Shown: in pieces, positions 12,701 to 22,519 of the stretch
Layout: each line of letters starts with the position of its first letter
How positions within the stretch are numbered: the first letter of the stretch is position 1
From: Prorocentrum cordatum
Lineage: Eukaryota; Sar; Dinophyceae; Prorocentrales; Prorocentraceae
Assembly (NCBI GenBank): GCA_963575745.1
Contig: CAUYUJ010018880.1
Coordinates: 127,501-191,500, forward strand
Reading direction: 5' to 3'
DNA: 64,000 nt
The notes under the pieces: model-generated
What the model was told of the DNA's origin: nothing
Seen by the model: the letters and a program-made list of their open reading frames with translations, nothing else
The model's database searches: none
Position numbers and translations under genes: made by a program

Positions 12701-14640
12701 GCAGCGCTCGCAACAGCACCAGTGTAACCTCCTGCTTCATTTTGTCGGTCTTGTCCTCGTCCAGGTCCTCGTCCTCAGCGGCGTCCTCGTCGAAGTCGGC
12801 GGGCTCCTGCTCGATGGTCGGCGCGACCGCAGCAGCTGGCCTCTTCAGACCTTTGGACTTAGCAGCAGGCTTAGCCTTAGGAGCAGCCGCAGGCTTCTCA
12901 GGCATCTCGGGCGTCCACTTGAATACGGGTTTCTTCTTCTCGGCGTCCTCTTTGGCCATAGCTTCCGTTGCCAAGGCTTTCATGATGTCAAGCATCCCAA
13001 CCTCCGCCTTCTTCTTGGCATCCGACGGGGGCCCCGTGACGACGAGCTGCGCGATCTGTTTGTGGCCGTCTTCTGTGTACTTCATGATGGATATGAAAAC
13101 TGCACCCCTCTGGCATTTCTGGAACAGCTTGAACGTAGCGTTCTCGGCCCCTTCCTCGTGGATGCTGAAGTTATGTTTCTGCTCTTCGACGTCGCACTCC
13201 TTCAGCTGCTTCTGCGTCGGGGATGGGATCGCCCAAGGCTTGCCAGTGTTCCAGGCGGCAACGACATTCGCATCCAGATCCGCCGAGGTGTCGACCACAA
13301 GCTTCTCCGAGGTCTCACTGCGGCTGCCAGCTTTGCCGCCCACCAGCAGCGCGCGCCACGCAACCTCGGCTCAAGTGAGGAGAGGGGGGAGGAGGAGGAG
13401 GAGGTGGAGGAGGTGGAGGAGGAGGAGGAGGAGGAGGAGGGGGAGGATGAGAAGGAGGAGGAGGAGGAAGAGGAGGAGCAGGAAAATGAGGAGCAGCAGA
13501 GGAGGAGGAGGAGGAGGAGGAGGAGGTCTGGGAGGATTGAGGAGGAGTTGAGGAGGAGGAGGAGTGTCAAGGAGCCCGAAGGAGTGTGGAGGAGGACCGG
13601 AGGAGGAAGGAGTGCCAGGACAAGGAGTAGGATCTGACAGGGTGAGGGCGGCTGAGGAGGAGGAGGAGGATGACTGAGAAGGAGGAGGGGGAGGAGGAGG
13701 AGGAGGAGGGCACCGGGCACGGGTCGATGTCGAAGCCGTACGTATACTCTTTGTTATCGTCGTCAAGGTCCTCGGAGCTAATGAAGTTTTCGACGAGCCA
13801 CGGGTGCCTGCTGCCCTCCTGGGCCTTCGCTTTGATGATGGCCTCTGCGAGAGGCGGGTGAATAGGAATACTGTAACTCTCAACTAGCCTCCATGGCTCT
13901 CAACCGACCTCAACGGGAGCGTTGAGTCCCGTTGAGGTCCGTTGAGAGCTATGGAGGGGGTAGGATGAGACATGAAGTGGGGGATGAGGCAGAAGCCTGC
14001 TCCACGTCGCGCTTCATCGCGCGGAGTTGAAGAGACTTCGACTTGGCCCAGTCGTCCCAGTCGGACTCGTCCAGGTTCCGGCTCTCGTGCTTGTCCTGGA
14101 TCACCATCCGCATCGCCGACTGCACGATAGTCTGCGGCAAACCAGCCTCCACGGCCTCTCGCGACATGAGAACGAAAGAGGGTGACAACTAAAGAGAGAG
14201 TGAGGACAAGGATGGGATGAGGAAGATGAGAGGGAGGAGGAGGAGGAGGAGCATGAAGAGGATACTCCTCTCCCCTACCAGCTGCAGCCTTGATCAGGCC
14301 AGCGTGTGCGACGAGCACCCTCTCCTCGCGGCTGCCCTTGGAGACCTCCTGGCAGACTGCCCCCAGACAGCGCCCCGTCAAGGGGCCCAAACCAGCCCCA
14401 ACCGAACCCTGTTGAGAACGTCGAGTGTTTCACATCACCCCAGCACTCCTCGCGATATGGAAGAAGCGTGCCCCTCAGCAACGGCTTGAGCTTCTCGGCG
14501 AGCTCCGAAGCTGGGGGCTCGCACTTGGTCTTGCCAGTGCCACCGCGCATGGTTGACAGGAGTGCTGAGGCGATGTCGGCGGGAAGGTCTCGACCCGAAC
14601 AGCTATGGCACAAGGCGCGCTCCAAGACAAACATCGAACA
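8788..14640 (-). CDS. Multi-exon gene of unknown function (gene M)
   Basis: Minus-strand blocks of normal coding composition follow one another from about 14620 to a TAG at 8790-8788. Order: 14620-14410, 14345-14275, 14175-13990, 13861-13720, 13367-12415, 12071-11960, 11433-11110, 11060-10880, 10766-10230, 10195-10085, 9757-8788. They are separated by stretches full of TCC/GGA repeats that act as introns. A clear donor follows the block ending at 12415 (GACAAG then GTCAGG). The protein is lysine- and glutamate-rich with an FRxxWA-type block (EMFRADWARKLFETK) and a basic tail (QPKKKARKAK) that could be a nuclear signal. I know similar blocks only from hypothetical dinoflagellate proteins. Three one-base frame breaks (about 9535, 10540 and 12735) mean it is either a recent pseudogene or carries sequence errors. 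The number of genes is an inference: it could be two. Confidence 0.5.
9895..10085. repeat. TCC tract in a gene M intron
   Basis: (TCC)n on the plus strand, so GGA on the coding strand, between two coding blocks. Confidence 0.85.
10085..10766 (-). CDS. Gene M central exons with FRxxWA block
   Basis: Coding-strand order: LAKFGHDENALCDEFKRMCD, then MKANDFVF, then QQVEKGNALGGRWQRW, then the FRADWARKLFETK block, then MVFLYMTEGIYEEFSEKWEL. The change of frame at about 10540 lies in a three-base C run on the coding strand; dropping one C joins the two frames smoothly. A (TCC/GGA)n intron follows at 10085-9895. Confidence 0.55.
10860..11433 (-). CDS. Gene M upstream exons
   Basis: Coding blocks include LAVAVYPRRPLTASQLALRD, then a Pro/Glu/Val repeat of about 40 residues (PVEPGEPAEPVEE type, from GGCTCGACT-like repeats at 10990-11080), then GKWLDKKFDAKDMDHRIETQ. 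Frame changes between them suggest at least one short intron near 11100-11170. Bases 11470-11950 show no coding block, only GCAGGAGG-type purine repeats and a G run at 11619-11630. Confidence 0.4.
11955..12072 (-). CDS. Gene M short exon
   Basis: About 35 codons: an amphipathic basic helix (SAMLEMKRKERLDISE) then acidic SSEDEG. An AG precedes it on the coding strand and CTCAACG-type repeats lie upstream. Confidence 0.4.
12280..12380. repeat. GGA tract in a gene M intron
   Basis: (GGA)n on plus, so TCC on the coding strand, immediately downstream of the donor after 12415. Confidence 0.85.
12390..13367 (-). CDS. Gene M main upstream exons
   Basis: Starts after a coding-strand AG near 13368 and reads VAWRALLVGGKAGSRSETSE, a globular block with FKLFQKCQRGAVFISIMKYT, then Ala/Lys/Pro-rich low complexity (KRPAAAV) and an acidic run. 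A one-base frame break at about 12735 (a G run on the coding strand) leads to TAMKVEPSKDSPP and GGKKRKLSSK, then the donor at 12414. The KKRK cluster fits a nuclear protein. The family is unknown. Confidence 0.5.
13371..13722. repeat. GGA tract in a gene M intron
   Basis: Almost pure (GGA)n with minor interruptions, on plus, between coding blocks ending at 13720 and starting at 13367. Confidence 0.9.
13720..14180 (-). CDS. Gene M exons around 13.7-14.2 kb
   Basis: Two blocks. 14175-13990 reads LMSREAVEAGLPQTIVQSAM... with DESDWDDWAKSK. 13861-13720 reads LAEAIIKAKAQEGSRHPWLV then EDLDDDNKEYTYGFDIDP. They are separated by a region holding the hairpin at 13888-13957. Confidence 0.5.
13888..13957. 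repeat. 31-bp stem hairpin built from CTCAACG units
   Basis: Left arm 13888-13918 pairs with right arm 13927-13957 over 31 bases with two mismatches, leaving an 8-base loop GCGTTGAG. It sits between two gene M coding blocks, hence probably in an intron. Confidence 0.85.
14275..14640 (-). CDS. Gene M most 5' visible exons
   Basis: Blocks ADIASALLSTMRGGTGKTKC, SELAEKLKPLLRGTLLPYRE and QEVSKGSREERVLVAHAGLI, in changing frames. No convincing ATG. The start of the gene is not identified; 14700-15000 shows nothing I can support. Confidence 0.4.
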   Translation of the reverse strand, partial: CSMFVLERALCHSCSGRDLPADIASALLSTMRGGTGKTKCEPPASELAEKLKPLLRGTLLPYREECWGDVKHSTFSTGFGWGWFGPLDGALSGGSLPGGLQGQPRGEGARRTRWPDQGCSW

Positions 14641-15120
14641 AGCAGGGCCAGACAACTTCGAATCGTGTCTACGAAACTGGTGGCCCGCACTGGCCCTATC
14701 GTCATCAACCCGCAACCTCCTTCCTATCCCCCCCCCCCGTCCTCCTATGCACCCCATTCCTAGATCTACTTCCGTTCCCCCACCTGGTGTTTGCTGGTGT
14801 TTTGAAAATGCCCCCTAGGTCCTCATCGCCAGTCAGCGTCACTGGAATCGTGCTCAGTGCCTTCGTCGGCGCTGTCCAAAGGGCCCAGGCGAGCATGCTG
14901 GTGACAAACCCAACACCAGTGCGCCGAGAAATAACTAGCTGAAAATCATTGTGGCGGACGGACCCAATCGTAGACGATCTTGGCGACATCGCTGTACAAT
15001 TACAATTTGCTGAGAAATCTGATTTCTAGACGGAAACTCGCAAGAGGCACTCGTCGTGCATTGCTTCCTGGGACGAGGATCTGTGTTCCGACATTGATTG
15101 GGCCGAAACTCCATTTTGGT

Positions 15121-15151
15121 ATTGATGATGATGATGATGATGACGATGATG
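15121..15151. repeat. GAT microsatellite
   Basis: (GAT)n with one GAC interruption, in AT-richer non-coding sequence. Confidence 0.85.
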
Positions 15152-15284
15152 AAACGTGGCAACACGGTAACACACACCACACAGATCTTACATTATACAT
15201 TACATCTTAAATACAGCATAGCATGATCGTGTAACACTAAGATCTAAATTTTCAGATCTTGAGGACCTCTGGGTGGGTTCCTGG

Positions 15285-15470
15285 TCATTGGTTCCGGGCC
15301 GATGGTTCACTACCGATCTCACCGTCGAGTTCTATACGGATCTCATTGGTTCCCAGGTTCCCGGTTCCGGTTTCCCCGGTTTTTGATCATTGGTTTTGGG
15401 CCGATGGTTAATTATCGACTTCACTACCGATCTCACTGTCGAGTTCATTACTGATCTCATTAAATGTTCC
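15285..15470 (+). repeat. Two-copy direct repeat of about 110 bp
   Basis: Units beginning GGGCCGATGGTT at 15297 and 15401 share ACTACCGATCTCAC and GTCGAGTTC. Confidence 0.6.
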
Positions 15471-15479
15471 CCTATCAGT

Positions 15480-15600
15480 GTTTGCACTGAAGGGGTCCTC
15501 GCGGATGTTGAAGGATTTGGCAAGAGTGCCCCGCCGATTTTTGTCGTACGCTGGGTTCCTGGGTTCCTGGGTTCCCGGGTTCCCGGGTTCCCGGTTCTGG
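15480..15600 (+). repeat. Dispersed repeat family R1, copy 2
   Basis: Matches 1008-1110, beginning at TTTGCACTGAAGGGG. It continues into GGGTTCCC repeats to about 15650. Confidence 0.7.
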
Positions 15601-15654
15601 GTTCCGGGCCGATTTCGTCGGGCGGCGAAGTTCCCGGGTTCCCGGGTTCTTCGT

Positions 15655-15915
15655 CGATTGTCTTATCGATCGGTCTCACTATCGATCTCATTACCGACTT
15701 CTCGACCGATCGATCTCATCATCGATCTCACAGTCGATCGCACTAGCAATCTCACAAGCAATCTCACTAGAGACCGATTTCGCGAGCGATCTCACTATCG
15801 ATTTCACTGAATCGATTTCATTCTCGGTCTCACGATCGACCTTACAATCGTCTTCACTATCGATTCCACTATCGATCTCATGATCGATCTCACAATCGAT
15901 CTCAATATCCATAAT
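15655..15915 (+). repeat. Degenerate TCGATCTCA repeats
   Basis: A 9-12 bp unit (ATCGATCTCAC and variants) is repeated about 20 times with frequent substitutions. No gene is seen from 15200 to 16090. Confidence 0.8.
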
Positions 15916-16099
15916 ATCAATTTTCACATCATCCACTGATTGGATTTTTCAGGTGTAATGTTTTAGAAAGCCGAGTTGCTCCAAGACGCTTGCCAGAAAG
16001 CCCCGCTGGGGAAATGAACGACCAACATCGATTTTTAGATGTGTCTTCTAGGGGGGGTCCAGACCGGGGGGTCCACACCGGAGGGTCCGGACGGGGGGG

Positions 16100-16133
16100 T
16101 CGCGGAGGTCCTCCTCTTCCTCCTCCTCCCCTC

Positions 16134-16166
<33 letters not shown>

Positions 16167-16318
16167 GCCTCCTCTTACTCCTACTCCTACTCTTCCCTCC
16201 CTCCCTCCCCCCTCCTCCGTCCTCTTCCGTCCTCCTCCTCCTCCTCCTCCTCCTCCTCCTCCTCCTCCTCCTCCTCCTCCTCCTCCTCCCTCCTCCCTCC
16301 TCCCTCCTTTCTCCTCCT
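16100..16318 (+). repeat. TCC polypyrimidine tract
   Basis: (TCC)n with C runs, preceded by GGGGGGTCC repeats at 16050-16105. Confidence 0.9.
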
Positions 16319-16344
16319 GAGGGGGGGTCCACCCGCGTAAGCCA

Positions 16345-16773
16345 TTGCTTAGGGTCGGCCTCCCTGCCGATCTGCCTGGTGCGTCCGTGCAGCTGTCCGC
16401 GTTCGATCCTCTGCCCCCGCCTGATGACGGTGACGACGATCCCGTCGATTCCCTTCGCCGCGTGGCGATCGGTCTCCGCTTCGAGGAGGCGGCTTCCAGG
16501 AGGGGCTCGCGCGAGCAGGCCCGAGGGATGGAGTCCTTTGCGGCGAGCAGCTCGGCGTTCGCCCAAGCTGTGGAGGAGGATGTCGTCGTCGAGCTTCCGC
16601 CGTCGGAGGGAGGAGGGATGCATGGTGATGTGCCAAATTCTGGCGCATCTGTCCTTGATGGGGAGGCCAGCTCGGGGGTTCTTTCACCCGCGGGTTGTGC
16701 TTCCTCTTCCTTGCCCTTGTATGTCCATCCTCTCGGGCGGCCAAAGCTTGGGCCTGAGAGTGAGTCGGATTGA
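16345..16773 (+). CDS. Possible exon, unknown acidic protein
   Basis: 142 codons open to a TGA at 16773. Composition is protein-like: PPPDDGDDDPVDSLRRV, then RFEEAASRRGSREQARG, then EEDVVVELPPSEGG. There is no ATG at the 5' end (the frame opens on a CTT/TTG-type codon) and no family is recognised. The opposite strand is also open but arginine-rich and less protein-like. Confidence 0.3.
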   Translation: MLRVGLPADLPGASVQLSAFDPLPPPDDGDDDPVDSLRRVAIGLRFEEAASRRGSREQARGMESFAASSSAFAQAVEEDVVVELPPSEGGGMHGDVPNSGASVLDGEASSGVLSPAGCASSSLPLYVHPLGRPKLGPESESD

Positions 16774-16823
16774 ACTGGCCAGTTTGTCTGTCCACATTCT
16801 TTCTGATTGATGATCTGGCTGGG

Positions 16824-17860
16824 TGAGCAAATGCTCCCTGGAGGCCCGTGTCTGTGCCGTCACAGTCGTGTGTCTAATTTCTTGCCCAGGAGGTTTTCTC
16901 CTGGCCTTGTGGGGCATTCGCCACCCCCACAGGTGTACGTGGCAGCTTGTGGATGTTAAACAAATTCTCCTCCTCCGTCGGGGGCGTCGCGAAGCGAAGC
17001 TCTTTGGGGGGCCTCTTGGGGCCGTCGCGAAGCTCTTTGGGGAGCGGGGGCCTTCTTCTGGCCATCTTGAACTTTCCTGCGCCGCCCTGGAGCCCTCTTG
17101 GGCCGTTTCGTGGTGTACCCCAGAGCGGGGTCCCCGAGTGCGGGACCTGGGGGCTGGTTCGGTTCCGCCGGTTCGGGTTGGCCGTTCGGGCTGGTTTCGA
17201 TCGGCAGGTTCGGTTCGCACCGGCCGATTCAGTTTCAGTTGGTCCGGTTTGGGCTCTGGTTTGGGCGGTTCGGTTGCAGGATCCGCCGGTTCACGGTTAC
17301 CAGCTTGGTTCAAACCCTTCCTGCTTGTCTGTCTGGCCCAGATGAGGGGTTGGAGTCGCTCGCTGCCGCGAGCGAGCCAAGCCGCCAGAGGTCAAGATTT
17401 CGAGCGTTTTCGTTCATCCTTCGGAGTCCTATCCCCCGCACCCTCCTTCGTCCCCCCTCGCCCTCGCCTGCCTCCCCCCCCCCTCCTTCCTCCTCCTCGA
17501 ACCCCCGCCTCATTATCTTTTCGCCGACGCCATGTCATGGGGCCCCCGCCTTTGAGCCACACTCCACGGCCACAAGGATTGACCCCAGCGTAATCAGCCT
17601 GGTTGGAATCTCCGCCCCCAAAGTCCCTCATCCTCCGCTTCTCCTGCACCTTTCTCCTTCCTCCTCCCTTTCCCTCCATCCCGTCGCCCTCAGCCCCGTC
17701 GCCCTCCTCCCGCCGCCTTTTCCCCGTCACCCTTCTCACCGTCGCTCTCCTCCCCGTCACCCTCCTCTCGTTGCCCTTCGCTCTTCTGCCTCCTCCCGTC
17801 GCCCTCCCCCCGCGCCTCTCCTCCATCCTCCATCATAACCGCATCCCCCGGATAATAAAG
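16824..17860. other. Gene-poor degenerate repeat DNA
   Basis: GAAGCTCTTTGGGG repeats at 16985-17045, GGTTCGG repeats at 17150-17300 and CCGTCGCCCTCC pyrimidine repeats at 17640-17830. No gene supported. Confidence 0.6.
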
Positions 17861-17929
17861 GATACCCCCCTCAGTCCCTTCGTTTGGGGGAGTTTCTGTG
17901 GAACTACCGTCATCCTCACCCCCGGCGCG

Positions 17930-19600
17930 GGGAGCAGAGGAGCCCAGAGCGGCCTCCGGCACCGTTTCCGGACAGATCCGCTGGATCCGGTGACGAATCC
18001 CAAACCGGCGCCCTCGCTTGAGACATCCTCACAAAACCGGCCCCGGGGGAGGTGCCCAGAGGAGCCCAGAGCGGCCTCCGGCACCGTTTCCGGACAGATC
18101 CGCTGGATCGGTGACGAATCCCAAACCGGCGCCCTCGCTTGAGACATCCTCACAAAACCGGCCCCGGGGGCGGTGCCCAGAGGAGCCCAGAGCGGCCTCC
18201 GGCACCGTTTCCGGACAGATCCGGTGGATCCGCTGGATCGACGAATCCCAAACCGGCGCCCTCGCTTGAGACATCCTCACAAAACCGGCCCCGGGGGAGG
18301 TGCCCAGAGGAGCCCAGAGCGGCCTCCGGCACCGTTTCCGGACAGATCCGGTGGATCCGGTGACGAATCCCAAACCGGCGCCCTCGCTTGAGACATCCTC
18401 ACAAAACCGGCCCCGGGGGAGGTGCCCAGAGGAGCCCAGAGCGGCCTCCGGCACCGTTTCCGGACAGATCCGCTGGATCCGGATCCGACGAATCCCAAAC
18501 CGGCGCCCTCGCTTGAGACATCCTCACAAAACCGGCCCCGGGGGAGGTGCCCAGAGGAGCCCAGAGCGGCCTCCGGCACCGTTTCCGGACAGATCCGCTG
18601 GATCCGGTGACGAATCCCAAACCGGCGCCCTCGCTTGAGACATCCTCACAAAACCGGCCCCGGGGGAGGTGCCCAGAGGAGCCCAGAGCGGCCTCCGGCA
18701 CCGTTTCCGGACAGATCCGGTGGATCCGCCGACGAATCCCAAACCGGCGCCCTCGCTTGAGACATCCTCACAAAACCGGCCCCGGGGGAGGTGCCCAGAG
18801 GAGCCCAGAGCGGCCTCCGGCACCGTTTCCGGACAGATCCGGTGGATCCGGTGACGAATCCCAAACCGGCGCCCTCGCTTGAGACATCCTCACAAAACCG
18901 GCCCCGGGGGAGGTGCCCAGAGGAGCCCAGAGCGGCCTCCGGCACCGTTTCCGGACAGATCCGGTGGATCCGCCGACGAATCCCAAACCGGCGCCCTCGC
19001 TTGAGACATCCTCACAAAACCGGCCCCGGGGGAGGTGCCCAGAGGAGCCCAGAGCGGCCTCCGGCACCGTTTCCGGACAGATCCGGTGGATCCGCCGACG
19101 AATCCCAAACCGGCGCCCTCGCTTGAGACATCCTCACAAAACCGGCCCCGGGGGAGGTGCCCAGAGGAGCCCAGAGCGGCCTCCGGCACCGTTTCCGGAC
19201 AGATCCGGTGGATCCGGTGGATCCGCCGACGAATCCCAAACCGGCGCCCTCGCTTGAGACATCCTCACAAAACCGGCCCCGGGGGAGGTGCCCAGAGGAG
19301 CCCAGAGCGCCTCCGGCACCGTTTCCGGACAGATCCGCTGGATCCGGTGGATCCGCCGACGAATCCCAAACCGGCCCCGGGGGAGGTGCCCATGGAGCCC
19401 AGAGCGGCTTCCGGCACCGTTTCCGGACAGATCCGCTGGATCCGGTGGATCCGCCGACGAATCCCAAACCGGCGCCCTCGCTTGAGACATCCTCACAAAA
19501 CCGGCCCCGGGGGAGGTGCCCAGAGGAGCCCAGAGCGGCCTCCGGCACCGTTTCCGGACAGATCCGGACAGATCCGGTGGATCCGCGCCCCGGGGGAGGT
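17930..19600. repeat. 122-bp satellite array, about 13 copies
   Basis: Each unit runs GACGAATCCCAAACCGG ... CTTGAGACATCCTCAC ... CCCAGAGGAGCCCAGAG ... CCGTTTCCGGACAGATCCG. Units repeat every 121-131 bp. Almost all the length change falls in a hinge made of GATCCGGTG/GATCCGCTG 9-10-mers. Two units near 19310-19420 carry internal deletions. Open frames exist on both strands, but hinge changes shift them, so I do not call genes. Confidence 0.95.
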
Positions 19601-19607
19601 GCCCAGA

Positions 19608-19770
19608 GGAGGAATGAGGAGGAGGAGGAGGAGGAGGAGGAGGAGGAGGAGGAGGAGGAGGAGGAGGAGGAAAGATGATGGAGCTGTGGGGTGGAGGAGG
19701 ACAGACGGAGGCAAGAGAAGGATGGAGGAGGAGGAGGAGGAGGAGGAGGAGGAGGAGGAGGAGGACCTCA
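19608..19770 (+). repeat. GGA tracts after the satellite
   Basis: (GGA)n at 19608-19675 and 19725-19765. Confidence 0.9.
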
Positions 19771-20124
19771 TCCTCACCCTCGCCAACAAGCGCACGCACC
19801 TTCTTCTATATACAGAAACTCCCGATCAACCGCAGAGCGGCCGGCTAGTACCATGACTATCCCCGGGCAAGTCATTCTTGGTGTGCGGGTCGAGGGCGGC
19901 GAGGCCGATCTTGACTACCACCGCGGCTTAATTACTATCGCTGGAGAAATGGCCGCATGAGCTACCCCACATGTCGATTTGAAAGCATTAATGTGTTACT
20001 ACGGTGCTTAGATAAGGATTTGATAGGTCCGAAACACTTGTTTTTCCCCACATGCTTAGTGGGGTTCTGGTTCTCGTCCTTCCTGCGTCGCACCCGCGTT
20101 CCTCCTCCTCACTCTTCCTCCTTC

Positions 20125-20362
20125 TCCCTCTCGCACAGCACAGCGCAGCACGGCGCAGCGCAGCACAGCACAGCACAGCACAGCTCAGCACAGCACAGCA
20201 CACAGCACATTGACACACAGCACGTATACAGCACAGCACAGCACTGCTCAGCACAGCTGAGAACAGCACAGCTCATCTCAGCACAGCACAGCACAGCTCA
20301 GCTCAGCACAGCACAGCACCTCAGCACAGCACAGCACTGCACTGCACAGCACAGCACATCTT
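20125..20362 (+). repeat. CAGCA pentanucleotide array
   Basis: (CAGCA)n with CAGCT variants. No gene is supported between 19780 and 20125, only a short open frame ending at 19960. Confidence 0.9.
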
Positions 20363-20364
20363 GA

Positions 20365-21450
20365 CACCATAGGGGGTGCGCAGGAGGTGGTCTCTCAGCG
20401 CGGCCGCTACCCACGACACTGTCGCAAAGCCTAGCAGGCGTGGCACTTTCTGGACACCATAAAGGTGGTGCGCAGGAGGTGGTCTCTCAGCGCGGCCGCT
20501 ATCCACGACACTATCGCAAAGTTTTGCAGGCGTGGCACTTTCTGGACACCATATAGGGGGTGCGCAGGGGGTGGTCTCTCAGCGCGGCCACTATCCACGA
20601 CACTGTCGCAAAGCCTGGCAGGCGTGGCACTTTCTGGACACCACAGGGGGTGCGCAGGGGGTGGTCATTCAGCGCGGCCGCTATCCACGACACTGTCGCT
20701 CAACCTAGCAGGCGTGGCACTTTCTGCACACCATAGGGAGTGCGCAGGGGGTGGTCTCTCAGCGCGGCCGCCATCCACGACACTGTCGCAAAGCCATGCA
20801 GGCATGGCACTTTCTGGACACCATAGGGGGTGCGCAGGGGGTGGTTTCTGAGCGCGGCCGCTGCCCACGACACTGTCGCAAAACCTGGCAGGCGTGGCAC
20901 TTTCTGGACATCATAAGGGGGTGCGCAGGGGGTGGTCTCTCAGCGCGGCCGCTATCCACGACACTGTCGCAAAGCCCAGCAGGCGTGGCACGTTCTGGAC
21001 ACCATATGGGGGTGCGCAGGGGGTGGTCTCCCAGCGCGGCCTCTATCCACGACACTGTCGCAAAGCCTGGCAGGCGTGGCACTTTCTGGACACCATATAG
21101 GGGGTGCGCAGGAGGTGGTCTCTCAGCGCGGCCGCTATCCACAACACTGTCGCAAAGCCTGGCAGGCGTGGCACTTTCTGGACACCATAAGGGCGTACGC
21201 AGGGGGTGGTCTCCCAGCGCGGCCGCTATCCACGACACTGTCGCAAAGCCTACAGGCGTGGCACTTTCTGGACCCCATAGGGGATACGCATGGGGTGGTT
21301 TCTCAGCGCGGCCGCTATCCACGACACCGTCGCAAAGCCTAGCAGGCGTGGCACCTTCTGGACACCGTAGGGGGTGCGGGGGGGGTCTCTGAGCGCGGCC
21401 GCTACCCACGACACTGTCGCAAAGCCTACAGGCGTGGCAGTTTCTGGACA
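20365..21450. repeat. Tandem array of about 92-bp units
   Basis: About 12 copies of GGTGGTCTCTCAGCGCGGCC ... CGACACTGTCGCAAAGCC ... GGCGTGGCACTTTCTGGACA. Late copies decay toward the next array. Confidence 0.95.
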
Positions 21451-22030
21451 GGGGGTGCGCTGGGGGTGCGGTCGCAATCTGTTTCGGGCTCGCAGCGTGT
21501 GGCAGACGTGGCCTTTTCTCGACGCCACAGACGGAACTGGGGGTGCGGTCGCTATCCGGTTCGCCCTCGCAGAGCGTAGCAGGCGTGACACTTCCTCGAC
21601 GCCACAGGGGGTGCGTTGGGCGTGCGGTCGCTATCCGTTTCGGGCTCGCAATGTGTGGCAGACGTGGCATTTTCTCGGTGCCTCAGGGGGTGCGCTGTGG
21701 GTGCGGTCGCTATCCGTTTCGGCCTCGCAAAGCGTGGCAGGCGTGGCCTTTCTCGACGCCACAAGGGGGTGCGCTGGGGGTGCGGTCGCTATCCGTTTCG
21801 GCTTCGCAAAGCGTGGCAGGCGTGGCATTTTCTTGACGCCACAGGGGGTGCGCTGAGGGTGCGGTCGCGATCCGCTCAGGGCCCGCAAAGAGCGGCAGGC
21901 GTGACACTTCCTCGACGCCACAGGGGGTGCGTTGGTGTGGCAGGCTTTGTATTTCCTAGTCGCCACAGGGGGTGCCTTGGGGGTGCGGTCGCTATCCGTT
22001 TTGGGCTCGCAAAGTGTGGTGGGCGCGGCA
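21450..22030. repeat. Diverged continuation array, 82-90 bp units
   Basis: About 7 copies of GGTGCGGTCGCTATCCG ... GCTCGCAAAGCGTGGCAGG ... TTTTCTCGACGCCACAGGG. Shared CGCAAAGC-GGCAGGCGTGGCA segments show it derives from the 20365-21450 unit. Confidence 0.9.
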
Positions 22031-22054
22031 CTTCTCCTCTCCACTCTCCTCCCT

Positions 22055-22155
22055 CCTCTCCTCTTGACTGGCGTCACCAACGATGTCGGCGGGGCAACGG
22101 CCACCAGCATCATTCTCACATGCTTCACTTCAGCTATCATCACTCCAGCCATAAT
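22055..22155 (+). CDS. Possible short hydrophobic exon
   Basis: A frame reading LTGVTNDVGGATATSIILTC followed by FTSAIITPAI ends exactly at 22155, before GTAAGT at 22156-22161, a strong splice donor. The peptide could be part of a membrane segment. No acceptor AG is obvious upstream, and no link to the kinase exon at 22404 is shown. Confidence 0.25.
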
Positions 22156-22403
22156 GTAAGTACGTGGGGTTCCTCGGTGGCATCATTTTTCCGAAATCTT
22201 TTTTTCCCCCTCTCCCATCTCCCCTCTCCCTCCTCCCCCCCTTCCCAAACCCCGAACTTTCTTATCCCCGAGGGGTTTAGAATCCTGGGCACAGGGTTGC
22301 TCCTTTTCTCGCCCTTCCCCCCTCTCGCCCTCAGCAACCTCCTCCTTCTCCTCCTCTTCCTCCTCTTCCTCCTCCTCCTCCTCCTCCTCCTCCTGGCCAC
22401 GAG

Positions 22404-22510
22404 GTCGACTGTCTCAGCGCCGGGGTGCTCCTGTACACGTGCCTGGCTGGCCACGGGCCCTTCCAGGGCAGGCACCTGAAAGAGGTCCTGGCGACGCCCC
22501 CAGATGCCCC
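22404..22510 (+). CDS. Protein-kinase exon (subdomain IX region)
   Basis: After a coding-strand AG at 22402-22403 preceded by a TCC pyrimidine tract, the frame reads VDCLSAGVLLYTCLAGHGPF, then QGRHLKEVLATPPDAP. The pattern D-x-x-S-x-G-V-x-L-Y-x-x-L-x-G-x-x-P-F is the conserved region after the APE motif in eukaryotic Ser/Thr kinases, closest to the CAMK/CDPK type. Exons for the ATP-binding and catalytic loops are not found upstream, and none for the C-lobe downstream. The retroelement begins about 290 bp later, inside what would be the next intron. Confidence 0.5.
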
Positions 22511-22519
22511 CCCAGGGCG

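Noticed and set aside
17930-19600. Open frames on both strands of the satellite, and a CRISPR-like look
   Set aside because: Frames shift with each hinge change, and there are no unique spacers between repeats, so it is a plain satellite.
20365-22030. Cys/Ala-rich tandem-repeat protein in the array of about 92-bp units
   Set aside because: Unit length is not a constant multiple of three, so frames break repeatedly on both strands.
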